5,325 bases of DNA from Gammaproteobacteria bacterium (GTDB taxonomy: Bacteria > Pseudomonadota > Gammaproteobacteria > Pseudomonadales > Pseudohongiellaceae). The notes under the pieces are model-generated. The model was not told the DNA's origin. It saw only the letters and a program-made list of their open reading frames with translations, and did no database searches. This document shows, piece after piece, positions 1 through 4,842 of the stretch. Every line of letters starts with the position of its first letter. The first letter of the stretch is position 1. The translations under genes and the position numbers were made by a program. The stretch lies in the NCBI GenBank assembly GCA_003514305.1, contig DORE01000055.1, positions 559 through 5,883 on the forward strand. The letters run 5' to 3'.

Positions 1-78
1 GCCTACAAGATCAATCTGCGGGGCGAATCCATGCGAAAACAGCAGGCAAAGTTGACGGGCACTGAGACTTCGGAGTAA
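1..78 (+). CDS. istB: IstB-like ATPase of an IS21-family element, C-terminal end only
   Basis: The first 78 bases are open in frame 1 and encode 25 residues ending in TAA. They contain NLRGESMRK, which resembles the conserved C-terminal tail of IstB, the AAA+ helper ATPase of IS21-family transposition (typically H-N-A-x-x-I-x-L-x-G-E-S-M-R-K). IstB works with the DDE transposase IstA to choose and activate target DNA. Only the tail lies in the window; the ATPase core and istA would be to the left. The identification is from memory of the family motif, but it is supported by the three IS21-type 23-bp repeats and the ...CA end that follow directly. It could be another IS21-like helper; an unrelated gene is less likely. 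Confidence 0.72.
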   Translation, partial: AYKINLRGESMRKQQAKLTGTETSE

Positions 79-109
79 GAAGAGAAACCCCGCGTCGCTA
101 CGCTCCGAT

Positions 110-178
110 GGGTGGCAGCCTTGCTCCGGTCCGGGTGGCAGGCTTCACGTGGAATGGGTGGCAACCTTCAGCGGTTTA
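110..178 (+). repeat. Three tandem 23-bp IS21 terminal repeats
   Basis: Units lie at 110-132, 133-155 and 156-178. All begin GGGTGGCA, then (A/G)(G/C)CTT, and diverge after that. The exact 23-bp spacing is about two helical turns, fitting multiple transposase subunits bound on one face of the DNA. The last unit runs into the presumed outer end of the element. Confidence 0.75.
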
Positions 179-237
179 CGCATGTAATCCCATTCCTTTG
201 GTTTCTGGCGCCCTGATCCCATGGGGAACAGGTGTGC

Positions 238-266
238 AAAAATGCGGGTCAACACGGACCCGCATT
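238..266 (-). terminator. Rho-independent terminator of the minus-strand operon
   Basis: AATGCGGGTC at 241-250 pairs perfectly with GACCCGCATT at 257-266 around a 6-nt loop. Read on the minus strand, the 10-bp stem is followed by a run of five T (complement of A238-242). It lies 14 bases past the stop codon of the 136-aa gene. On the plus strand no T-run follows the stem, so termination should act mainly on the minus-strand operon. The 55 bases between the IS end and this hairpin (183-237) hold nothing I recognise. Confidence 0.85.
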
Positions 267-279
267 ACTAACTTCCTTT

Positions 280-690
280 TCAGCCCTGTGAGCGCTTCAA
301 CGCTGCCTTTACAAGACTCAGTGGAGCAACACGATTCCCGCGGCCATCGAGACTGGCCAACAGGATGTTATTTTTGGGCGCTTTAGTCCGAATGCCGGCT
401 ATACGGAGCCGAAGCCCTGACAAAGTGATCTCGGCGTCCAGTGCACTCTCGGGCAGACCATAAAGCTCATGGCGGTCCAGGAAAGCCTGTCGCTCTTGCG
501 TCATTACGACGCCGTCTTCACAGATGGTCGCAAGATTCAGCTTAAAACTGCCCGTGGTGTCACCATAGGTGGCACTTCCAGAAGTAATTTGCAGCCCAAG
601 CTCTTTTGAACGCTCGGCCAATTTCGCTTCCAGTGCTGGACGAATGACGTTTTTCAGGGTGGGGCGGTCGATAGCATTTACTTGTGGCAT
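280..690 (-). CDS. Conserved phage/plasmid-type hypothetical protein, 136 aa
   Basis: This 136-residue soluble protein has no signal peptide or membrane segment. It starts MPQVNAIDRPTLKNV, followed by a helical N-terminal segment and a block with alternating hydrophobic residues around 30-60 (ITSGSATYGDTTGSFKLNLA). A LYGLPESALDAEITLSGLRLRIAGI region follows, then basic residues. The layout (N-terminal helix, G/S-rich beta region, Tyr-Gly-Leu-x-x-x-x-L, then Gly-Ile and a basic stretch) resembles a hypothetical family I associate with phage and plasmid replication or accessory modules. No function is known to me. It is the last gene of the minus-strand operon, 26 bases after the coiled-coil gene and just before a strong terminator. 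Its ribosome site (GAAGAAAA) is weak, so it may depend on the upstream gene for translation. Confidence 0.75.
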   Translation of the reverse strand: MPQVNAIDRPTLKNVIRPALEAKLAERSKELGLQITSGSATYGDTTGSFKLNLATICEDGVVMTQERQAFLDRHELYGLPESALDAEITLSGLRLRIAGIRTKAPKNNILLASLDGRGNRVAPLSLVKAALKRSQG

Positions 691-716
691 AGGGTTTTCT
701 TCGAATCAGAAGGGTA

Positions 717-1094
717 TTAGAGATCGTTCGCGCAGTTGGCGGCTTGCAGGGACTGCTGATACAAATAGTCGAAGTCTTCTTTCTCAAGATGTCTTCGAGC
801 GAGCTCAACAAACACTTGCGAAACGGAGACATCGGCGCCTCCACGGTGCTTCACCGCTTTACTGGCTTTTATGGCCTGATTTATCTCTGCCAGCTCTAGC
901 CGTGCCGCTTCTCGTTGTTGCTGAAGCTCTTCAATCTCATTCCCAATTCGCCGCTTTGCTTCGTCTGTTGCGCTCGCCATCCGCGCTTTCAGACGCCGCT
1001 TTTCTTCATCGAGGTTGCCCATCGTCTCTATAAGCACGAGCCGACGCTGGTGTAGATTTACGAATTTTTCGGCCATCACTTTCACGCCCCCCAT
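717..1094 (-). CDS. Coiled-coil hypothetical protein, 125 aa (or 119 aa)
   Basis: The predicted protein is highly charged and helical. From about residue 20 to 80 it has heptad-like Lys/Glu/Arg-rich sequence with spaced Leu/Ile/Met (for example NEIEELQQQREAARLELAEI), consistent with a coiled coil and probable oligomerisation. A short C-terminal domain follows (VSVSQVFVELARRHLEKEDF), also helical. I recognise no catalytic motif. Two starts are possible: ATG at 1094, overlapping the end of the 49-aa gene, or ATG at 1076 (MAEKFVNLHQ), five bases after that gene's stop; neither has a strong ribosome site. The product might be structural or act as a partner of the 136-aa protein encoded next, but that is only inferred from their adjacency. 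Confidence 0.72.
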   Translation of the reverse strand: MGGVKVMAEKFVNLHQRRLVLIETMGNLDEEKRRLKARMASATDEAKRRIGNEIEELQQQREAARLELAEINQAIKASKAVKHRGGADVSVSQVFVELARRHLEKEDFDYLYQQSLQAANCANDL

Positions 1095-1231
1095 GCCATA
1101 TCGACATCTTCCCTGGCCACTCTCAGACGACCGCCTCGTGTCTCAATAACCAGGGTGTTTTTATAGACCCGCTTAACCTTGGCCAGCACTCGACCCAACC
1201 GGACCGTCTGCCCCCTTTTTACCTTTTCCAT
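1082..1231 (-). CDS. Small basic protein, 49 aa, first gene of the minus-strand operon
   Basis: ATG at 1231 opens a 49-codon frame ending in TGA at 1084-1082. The start MEKVKRGQTVRLGRVLAKV is followed by an ILE/VAL-rich stretch (YKNTLVIETRGGRLRVARED). The product is strongly basic, and the alternation of hydrophobic and charged residues with Gly turns suggests a small beta-barrel of SH3 or KOW type; this fold guess is mine. Support for a real gene: a good ribosome site (GAGGT at 1239-1243, 7 bases before ATG), a strong promoter 38 bases upstream of the start, and an overlap or 5-base gap with the next gene. It could bind nucleic acid. Automated annotation may well miss it because of its length. 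Confidence 0.7.
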   Translation of the reverse strand: MEKVKRGQTVRLGRVLAKVKRVYKNTLVIETRGGRLRVAREDVDMAWGA

Positions 1232-1238
1232 CTAACTT

Positions 1239-1243
1239 ACCTC
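1239..1243 (-). promoter_or_regulatory. Ribosome binding site of the 49-aa gene
   Basis: The minus strand reads GAGGT followed by 7 bases and ATG. This is the best ribosome site in the minus-strand operon and is a main reason to accept the 49-aa gene. Confidence 0.65.
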
Positions 1244-1275
1244 GCTTTGCGGTAAACCAATTTGAATGCTATTTA

Positions 1276-1304
1276 AGCGTAACTTTATCGCCTTTTTTTG
1301 TCAA
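1276..1304 (-). promoter_or_regulatory. Promoter of the three-gene minus-strand operon
   Basis: The minus strand has a perfect -35 box TTGACA (1304-1299), a 17-base spacer and TACGCT as -10 (1281-1276). Transcription should start near 1269, giving a leader of about 38 bases. The -35 box sits inside a 17-base motif (1293-1309) that recurs, with one mismatch, at the parA promoter. A second AAGCGTA copy at 1332-1338 lies 57 bp upstream of the one that forms the -10 region, which may mark a regulator site. Confidence 0.7.
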
Positions 1305-1365
1305 TCTTTTTGTATCTATTTCAAGCCTAAAAAGCGTAGATTATCTTTCCGAACAACAATAGCCG

Positions 1366-1569
1366 TCACCTGGAGTTTCCGGCCGGAAACAGATGATCCA
1401 TGCTCAAAGAATCTTTATGTCTTTCCAGATGCTCAAGCGCCTGACTCCTTGGAACTGACGACTCAATGGGCAGGGGAACCACGTTAGAGCCAAAAGCCTT
1501 CTGAAACTGTTCGCCCAAATCGCCTTCGAATACAACACACCACAATCCGTTTCGCGTGACCAGATCCAT
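1366..1569 (-). CDS. Small hypothetical protein, 67 aa
   Basis: The preferred start is the ATG at 1569 (MDLVTRNGLWCVVFEGDL), because GGAGAG lies 7 bases before it and the predicted transcript begins near 1592. The ATG at 1590 would have almost no leader and no ribosome site. The product continues GEQFQKAFGSNVVPLPIE and then SQALEHLERHKDSL. This pattern (a short strand pair, a Phe-Gly-Ser/Thr-(N/D)-Val/Ile-x-Pro motif, then a helix) resembles a small family seen on plasmids and ICEs whose members carry FGTDxxPTPF-like motifs; its function is unknown to me. It is a lone gene reading away from parA, from a promoter that overlaps the parA promoter region. The end of the gene contains a 16-bp palindrome. 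Confidence 0.6.
   Translation of the reverse strand: MDLVTRNGLWCVVFEGDLGEQFQKAFGSNVVPLPIESSVPRSQALEHLERHKDSLSMDHLFPAGNSR
1375..1390. promoter_or_regulatory. Perfect 16-bp palindrome, candidate operator or parS
   Basis: GTTTCCGGCCGGAAAC is a perfect inverted repeat with no central gap. It lies at the 3' end of the 67-aa gene and about 70-115 bp upstream of the minus-strand operon promoter. KorA operators of IncP plasmids (GTTTAGCTAAAC) share the GTTT...AAAC ends, and ParB/KorB sites are also ungapped or nearly ungapped palindromes, so binding by one of the two regulators encoded here is plausible but unproven. I found no second copy in the window. Confidence 0.4.
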
Positions 1570-1598
1570 CTCGAAACTCTCCATTTTCATATAGTTCT

Positions 1599-1629
1599 AT
1601 ATTAGATGGCACTATTTAATTCGAGTCAA
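1599..1629 (-). promoter_or_regulatory. Promoter of the 67-aa gene
   Basis: On the minus strand, TTGACT (1629-1624) is followed by a 19-base spacer and TAATAT (1604-1599). The spacer is slightly long, but both boxes are close to consensus. Transcription would start near 1592. This agrees with translation from the ATG at 1569 and not from the one at 1590. It diverges from the parA promoter, and the -35 boxes lie only about 10-20 bp apart. Confidence 0.55.
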
Positions 1630-1639
1630 AGTATTTTTG

Positions 1640-1669
1640 TTGAAAGTTTGACAAAAAAACCGGTAGGAT
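1640..1669 (+). promoter_or_regulatory. Promoter of the parA operon
   Basis: The best pair is TTGAAA (1640-1645), an 18-base spacer and TAGGAT (1664-1669), with transcription starting near 1676. A perfect TTGACA at 1648-1653 overlaps this pair but has no good -10 at 16-18 bases (AGCCAT at 1671). It may be an alternative promoter or part of an operator. The inverted repeat GTCAAA (1625-1630) / TTTGAC (1647-1652) spans the divergent -35 boxes and could be where a regulator controls both directions. In the leader, GTTCGCC (1684-1690) can pair with GGCGACC (1700-1706) with one mismatch, just before the ribosome site AAGGA (1713-1717). Confidence 0.55.
1643..1659 (+). repeat. 17-bp promoter-core motif shared with the minus-strand operon
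   Basis: AAAGTTTGACAAAAAAA occurs here and, with one difference (AAAGATTGACAAAAAAA), on the minus strand at 1309-1293. Both include TTGACA. The match extends well past the -35 hexamer on both sides, which suggests a common regulator site or a shared promoter class. Confidence 0.6.
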
Positions 1670-1725
1670 GAGCCATTACTCACGTTCGCCGGTACTCGTG
1701 GCGACCTAACAGAAGGACCTACCCA

Positions 1726-2442
1726 ATGGCGAAGCCCTTTGCCCCTAAGCTCAAACGCCCCATCAAAATTGCAGTAATCAACCGAAAAGGTGGCGTCGGC
1801 AAGACCAACACCACTATTAACCTGGCCTGTGAATTCGTGAATCGCGGGTACTCAACGGTGATCGCTGACACCGAGAAGGAAGGTGGTTGTGTCCACTGGC
1901 AAAGTTTGGCGGGTGATAACGCCAAAGTACCGGTGGTTGGAATGTATGACCCGATGATCAAGGTCAACATCAAAGCCTATGAAGGTTCCAACGACATCAT
2001 CTTGATTGACACCGCAGGCATCATTGTCGATATGGACGATGAAGAAGACGGAAAAGCCAGCAAGATCAATAGCGCTGTCATGGCTATGGCAGACTACGTC
2101 ATTGTTCCTCTACAGCCCGCACCCGCAGACTTCCGCGCAACAGAGATCTGCGTGGAATCACTCAGCAAGATTCAAGAGTTTCGCGATGGAGCTCCGTTTT
2201 TCCGGGTTTTGTTGACCAGTACCCGCGCCAATGAAGATTTAACCAGGATGGCCTTGGAATTATTCGGGGAGGACTACCCCTACCCAGTTTTCAAGACAAC
2301 CATTCGTCGCTCTGAAGAGTTCAAGAAAGCCCACGCCTACGGCCAGGGCATCGTTGACTATGCCAAGCGATCGGAGTCTGCAAACGACATCCGAGACTTG
2401 GCCGACGAAATTCTGAAGGACCTGGATGAGGGCAAGGCATGA
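1726..2442 (+). CDS. parA: ParA-family partition ATPase, 238 aa
   Basis: ParA ATPases bind DNA nonspecifically when ATP-bound, and ParB stimulates their ATPase to move and position plasmid or chromosome copies. The deviant Walker A motif is at residues 21-28 (KGGVGKTN), with signature Lys21 and catalytic-loop Lys26. The Walker B strand ends in IILIDTAG with Asp95. The length and absence of an N-terminal helix-turn-helix place it with short ParAs (chromosomal, type Ib, or the short form of IncC), so it probably does not repress its own promoter directly. The region after strand 2 reads DTEKEGGCVHW at 48-58, where most ParAs have DxDPQGS...W. A good ribosome site (AAGGA, 8-base spacing) supports the start. 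Its TGA overlaps the parB ATG, as in partition operons. The IncC of IncP plasmids is the closest analogue by context. Confidence 0.92.
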   Translation: MAKPFAPKLKRPIKIAVINRKGGVGKTNTTINLACEFVNRGYSTVIADTEKEGGCVHWQSLAGDNAKVPVVGMYDPMIKVNIKAYEGSNDIILIDTAGIIVDMDDEEDGKASKINSAVMAMADYVIVPLQPAPADFRATEICVESLSKIQEFRDGAPFFRVLLTSTRANEDLTRMALELFGEDYPYPVFKTTIRRSEEFKKAHAYGQGIVDYAKRSESANDIRDLADEILKDLDEGKA

Positions 2443-3392
2443 GCAAAAAGGCAGGCCTCAAAGCCGCTTTGGGTGGCGGCAGAAAAGAATCCACTGAGAC
2501 CAGGGAAACTAGCAAACCCGTCGTTATTGCCGCGACTGGGGAACTTTGCCGTTTATTGATCTCATCGATCACCCCGGATCCTAACCAACCGCGCGAAACG
2601 TTCGATCCTAATTTCATTGATTCTCTGGCGCGCAAGCTCCAAAAGGACGGTCAGCATCAACCCATTACCGTAGTGATGACTGGACCTAATCAATACAAGA
2701 TCCGCAATGGCGAAAACCGCTGGAAAGCTGCCCAAAAAGCCGGTTGGGAATATATCGACGCCATTGTTTATGAGTATGAGCCGGCGGAACTTACCGCCCC
2801 AGAGCAGGCAGAAATTCTTCGGAAGCAGAAGTCTGACAACGATGATCGACGCCCCCTGACACCCTGGGAAGACATCAAAGCCTGTGCACGGTATGTGGAA
2901 CTGTCCGGGAAAAAGCAGGGCGAGGCCGCAGAAGACTTGGATCTCTCGAAAACCGATCTCAGCAAACGCCTGAAGATTTTCAACGGTCCCGAAGAGATCC
3001 AGATGCTTGTTCGCGCTGAAGCGCTGACCAACCTGAACACCCTTGGCAGCCTGGTTGAGTTATGGAAACTCGATCAGGAATACGCCGCGGCCGAAGCCCA
3101 GAAAATCCTTGAAGCTGGCCAAATTTCATCCGGGGCTGAACAGAAGTACGCCGCCAGGGTAAAAGCGCTTAAAGAGGGCAGGGAAGTACCAGGATCCAAA
3201 CCTGCAAAGAAAGAGCAAGAACCCCAGACGCCGAAACCCATGACGTTCTCGGCCAAGAAAGTGAATGTGGCCGAAAAGGGCGTGTTGGAAATTGAAGATG
3301 GGAAAGGCAACGCCATGCGCTTCAAAGTCCCAAGGAGCTGGAAGAAAGACTGGGAGAAAATCGGCGAAGCGCTGTTTGGCGGTAAATTATGA
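2439..3392 (+). CDS. parB: ParB/KorB-like centromere-binding protein, 317 aa
   Basis: ParB binds parS sites, uses CTP to clamp and slide on DNA, and stimulates ParA; KorB of IncP plasmids also represses promoters. In order: a basic N-terminal tail (KKAGLKAALGGGRK) like the ParA-stimulating tail; the ParB/Srx-type domain from about 40 to 140 with DPNQPR (47-52), GENRWKAAQKAG (91-102, equivalent to the GERRxRA nucleotide motif) and DNDDRRPLTPWE (133-144, equivalent to ENxQR..L); a helix-turn-helix at about 157-182 (KKQGEAAEDLDLSKTDLSKR), close in layout to KorB; a helical linker; a Lys/Pro-rich hinge (253-270); and a small C-terminal domain. Length is near that of KorB (about 358) and ParB (about 280-330). 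It overlaps parA by 4 bases; GAGGG at 2428-2432 is its ribosome site. Confidence 0.9.
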   Translation: MSKKAGLKAALGGGRKESTETRETSKPVVIAATGELCRLLISSITPDPNQPRETFDPNFIDSLARKLQKDGQHQPITVVMTGPNQYKIRNGENRWKAAQKAGWEYIDAIVYEYEPAELTAPEQAEILRKQKSDNDDRRPLTPWEDIKACARYVELSGKKQGEAAEDLDLSKTDLSKRLKIFNGPEEIQMLVRAEALTNLNTLGSLVELWKLDQEYAAAEAQKILEAGQISSGAEQKYAARVKALKEGREVPGSKPAKKEQEPQTPKPMTFSAKKVNVAEKGVLEIEDGKGNAMRFKVPRSWKKDWEKIGEALFGGKL

Positions 3393-3802
3393 GCGATGAA
3401 ACCAAAAAACAGAGGGTAGGGGATGGCCGCGTGTTCTTTGCGCACGTTTTGGCGGTCTTCGGGCCACAGGAAAGCCACGATGTCACCGCTCAACGCATTC
3501 TCGATATCGGCAGAGTCCGTTACGGTGCTGAGAGGGACAGTTTGAGAGGTAAACACCTCCGATCCTGGGCTGACGGCACCCGGATCGTTCCGAAATGGGC
3601 ATACGCCGCCGCACTCGATTTGGCCCTGGATAACGGATTTGAGCCAACCGATGACGACCAGGCCATCGCAACCTGGAAGACCTGGCGTTCCGAACGGCAG
3701 GAATTATCCGATGAGCAAGCCTTCACGGAGTTTCTGAGCTCTATCCCCTTATCCGACACACAACGGGCAGCTGTTCAGACATACGCGGGGTTAGGTCAAT
3801 GA
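3389..3802 (+). CDS. Unrecognised 137-aa protein within the partition operon
   Basis: I do not recognise this family. It is soluble and mixed in charge: a basic N-terminal half with RILDIGRVRYGAERDSLRGK (about 37-56) and WADGTRIVPKWAYAAALDLA (about 61-80), then an acidic C-terminal half (DDDQAIATWKTW, ELSDEQAFTEFLSS). The helices around 31-80 with a short turn could form a DNA-binding fold, but no standard helix-turn-helix is evident. It overlaps parB by 4 bases (ATGA) and the repressor gene by 4 bases, so it is made in step with them. By position it could be an accessory to ParB or to the repressor; this is inference. The ribosome site is poor (GGCGGT), which fits translational coupling. Confidence 0.75.
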   Translation: MSDETKKQRVGDGRVFFAHVLAVFGPQESHDVTAQRILDIGRVRYGAERDSLRGKHLRSWADGTRIVPKWAYAAALDLALDNGFEPTDDDQAIATWKTWRSERQELSDEQAFTEFLSSIPLSDTQRAAVQTYAGLGQ

Positions 3803-4404
3803 ATATTCATCCTCAATCCTTCGCCAAGGCAGTAAGGACTGTAAAGCCTTCTCCGGAACTGAAAGATCGCGCCTACCGCGTTCTAGTTGAAGGCGTACCA
3901 ACTCTGGAAGTGTTTGAGCGAGACGCTCCAAATGCAGAGAGGGATTATCAGGTCCTTGTAGATCTGTTCAAGCACGCTGTGGCACCGACCGAACAACCGA
4001 TGTTCACTCAACTGCAGCTTGTGTCGATCACCACAGAGTTTCGATACATCAAGTATTGGGTTTTCATGGCGTTGTCGCTTGTCCTGGTTGACGGCTATGG
4101 CATGTCCCAAGTCGGCCGTTTGCTTGGAATGTCACGGCAACAAGTGAACATCGGGGTGACCAAAGCCAAGGAAAAGGCTTTGTTTCTTGGCCTCCTGGAT
4201 GACGCGCCGGATCTGGAGACGATCACGGTGCAAATCCCGAAAACTGTCGCAAAGCAGGTGAGAGATTACGAGCACGAATTTGCAAGCGCCACCGTGAAAG
4301 AGGGGGCCCAAAAGCGTCCTGTTTTCGCGATTCTCAACAATGAGGATGCTGAAAAGGTTGAGCGATTCATCGCCGATTTAACGGGAGTAAAAGCCAGTGC
4401 CTAA
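3799..4404 (+). CDS. TrfB/KorA-like transcriptional repressor with two tandem domains, 201 aa
   Basis: The second half resembles KorA (TrfB) of IncP plasmids: VLVDGYGMSQVGRLLGMSRQ at 95-114 followed by QVNIGVTKAKEKA. This is a helix-turn-helix in the same place as KorA's VLVDGxxxxxFATSLGLTRGAVSQAV, and it is followed by ITVQIPKTVAKQVRDYEHEF, like the KorA dimerisation strand. KorA represses plasmid control and replication operons. Residues 1-60 repeat the plan, with VLVEG at 28-32 and the next 28 residues in register with the second copy, exactly 67 residues apart, but the helix-turn-helix is degenerate (Glu, Asp and Pro where the helices should be). KorA of RK2 is about 101 residues with one copy, so this one is twice the size. 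A third segment (171-201) is extra. It overlaps its neighbour by 4 bases. Likely an autoregulator of this operon. Confidence 0.72.
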   Translation: MNIHPQSFAKAVRTVKPSPELKDRAYRVLVEGVPTLEVFERDAPNAERDYQVLVDLFKHAVAPTEQPMFTQLQLVSITTEFRYIKYWVFMALSLVLVDGYGMSQVGRLLGMSRQQVNIGVTKAKEKALFLGLLDDAPDLETITVQIPKTVAKQVRDYEHEFASATVKEGAQKRPVFAILNNEDAEKVERFIADLTGVKASA

Positions 4405-4793
4405 GAATTCGAGATGCTGGAGTTATCTTGCCTGGATCATGCCACTGATAGCTGTTCCATCTCTAGCACCGGCCGATACCTTCGTCTGTATTCCTGAGGC
4501 CGCAGCCACCGTCTCTAATCAGGGACCAAAGGAGTTCAAAGGATCTGAAGCCCTGGTCACTGATGATAAATACGTGCATACCAATGAAAGCGGGACTTGG
4601 GTAGTCAAAATTCTGGGCGAGGATGACGTGTATCTTGAGTGTGAATCGAAAGGTCGATGCGGTAACGACCCTTGCTTTCGGAATCTTTGAGCGCACTGGA
4701 GCGGGATGGTTTCAGTACGTTTTCGCGCTGTATAACCCCGATACCCTTCAGACGATTGTAATGGTTGAAAAAGGGCCCTGCTCAAAACTCTGA
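4397..4793 (+). pseudogene. Small exported protein gene with a one-base frameshift
   Basis: GTG at 4397 (GGGAG site 9 bases before it) overlaps the repressor stop by 8 bases. The product begins with a signal peptide: basic n-region KNSR, hydrophobic WSYLAWIMPLIAV, then a signal peptidase I site APA|D after residue 26. The mature part opens DTFVCIPEAAATVSN. As written, the frame ends at 4690 after 97 residues. Skipping one base in the AAA at 4649-4651 continues it to TGA at 4793, adding KVDAVTTLAFGIFERTGAG and a tail with FALYNPDTLQT and a final Cys (GPCSKL), for a 131-aa protein with three mature Cys residues. The extension reads as natural sequence, so the frameshift is likely a mutation or sequencing error in a formerly intact gene. 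Family unknown to me; small periplasmic proteins opening with ADTFxC after the signal peptide are common in proteobacteria. Confidence 0.65.
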
Positions 4794-4842
4794 TTATTAC
4801 GCACAGGCGAAGTAGAGTGTGCAATACGCCCTCTTCAAATCG

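Larger units (their letters stand above)
1..182 (+). mobile_element. Right end of an IS21-family insertion sequence
   Basis: The istB tail is followed by 32 bases of non-coding DNA and then by three tandem units that begin GGGTGGCA at 110, 133 and 156, exactly 23 bp apart. The sequence then reads TTTACGCA and the similarity ends near 182. Repeated terminal blocks of this kind, with an outer end of ...CA, are known for IS21-family elements, where they are transposase-binding sites inside the terminal inverted repeats. The boundary at 182 is inferred from the CA end. The left end, and so the target-site duplication, is outside the window. The element sits just downstream of the terminator of the minus-strand operon and interrupts no visible gene. 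Confidence 0.7.

Noticed and set aside
108..386. Open frame of 92 codons on the plus strand
   Set aside because: It runs through the IS21 terminal repeats and the terminator hairpin and then overlaps the 136-aa gene on the other strand. There is no ribosome site or protein-like pattern.
569..1033. Plus-strand frame of 154 codons
   Set aside because: It is antisense to two minus-strand genes that have an operon promoter, better amino-acid composition and a terminator. The plus product is a Ser/Leu/Arg-rich shadow.
3074..3556. Minus-strand frame of 160 codons
   Set aside because: It is antisense to the end of parB and the start of the 137-aa gene. Its Phe/Ser/Ala-rich product is typical of a reverse-strand shadow.
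4801..4822. GCACA / TGTGC hairpin after the frameshifted gene
   Set aside because: The stem is only 5 bp with a 12-base loop and there is no T-run on either strand, so it is not a credible terminator.
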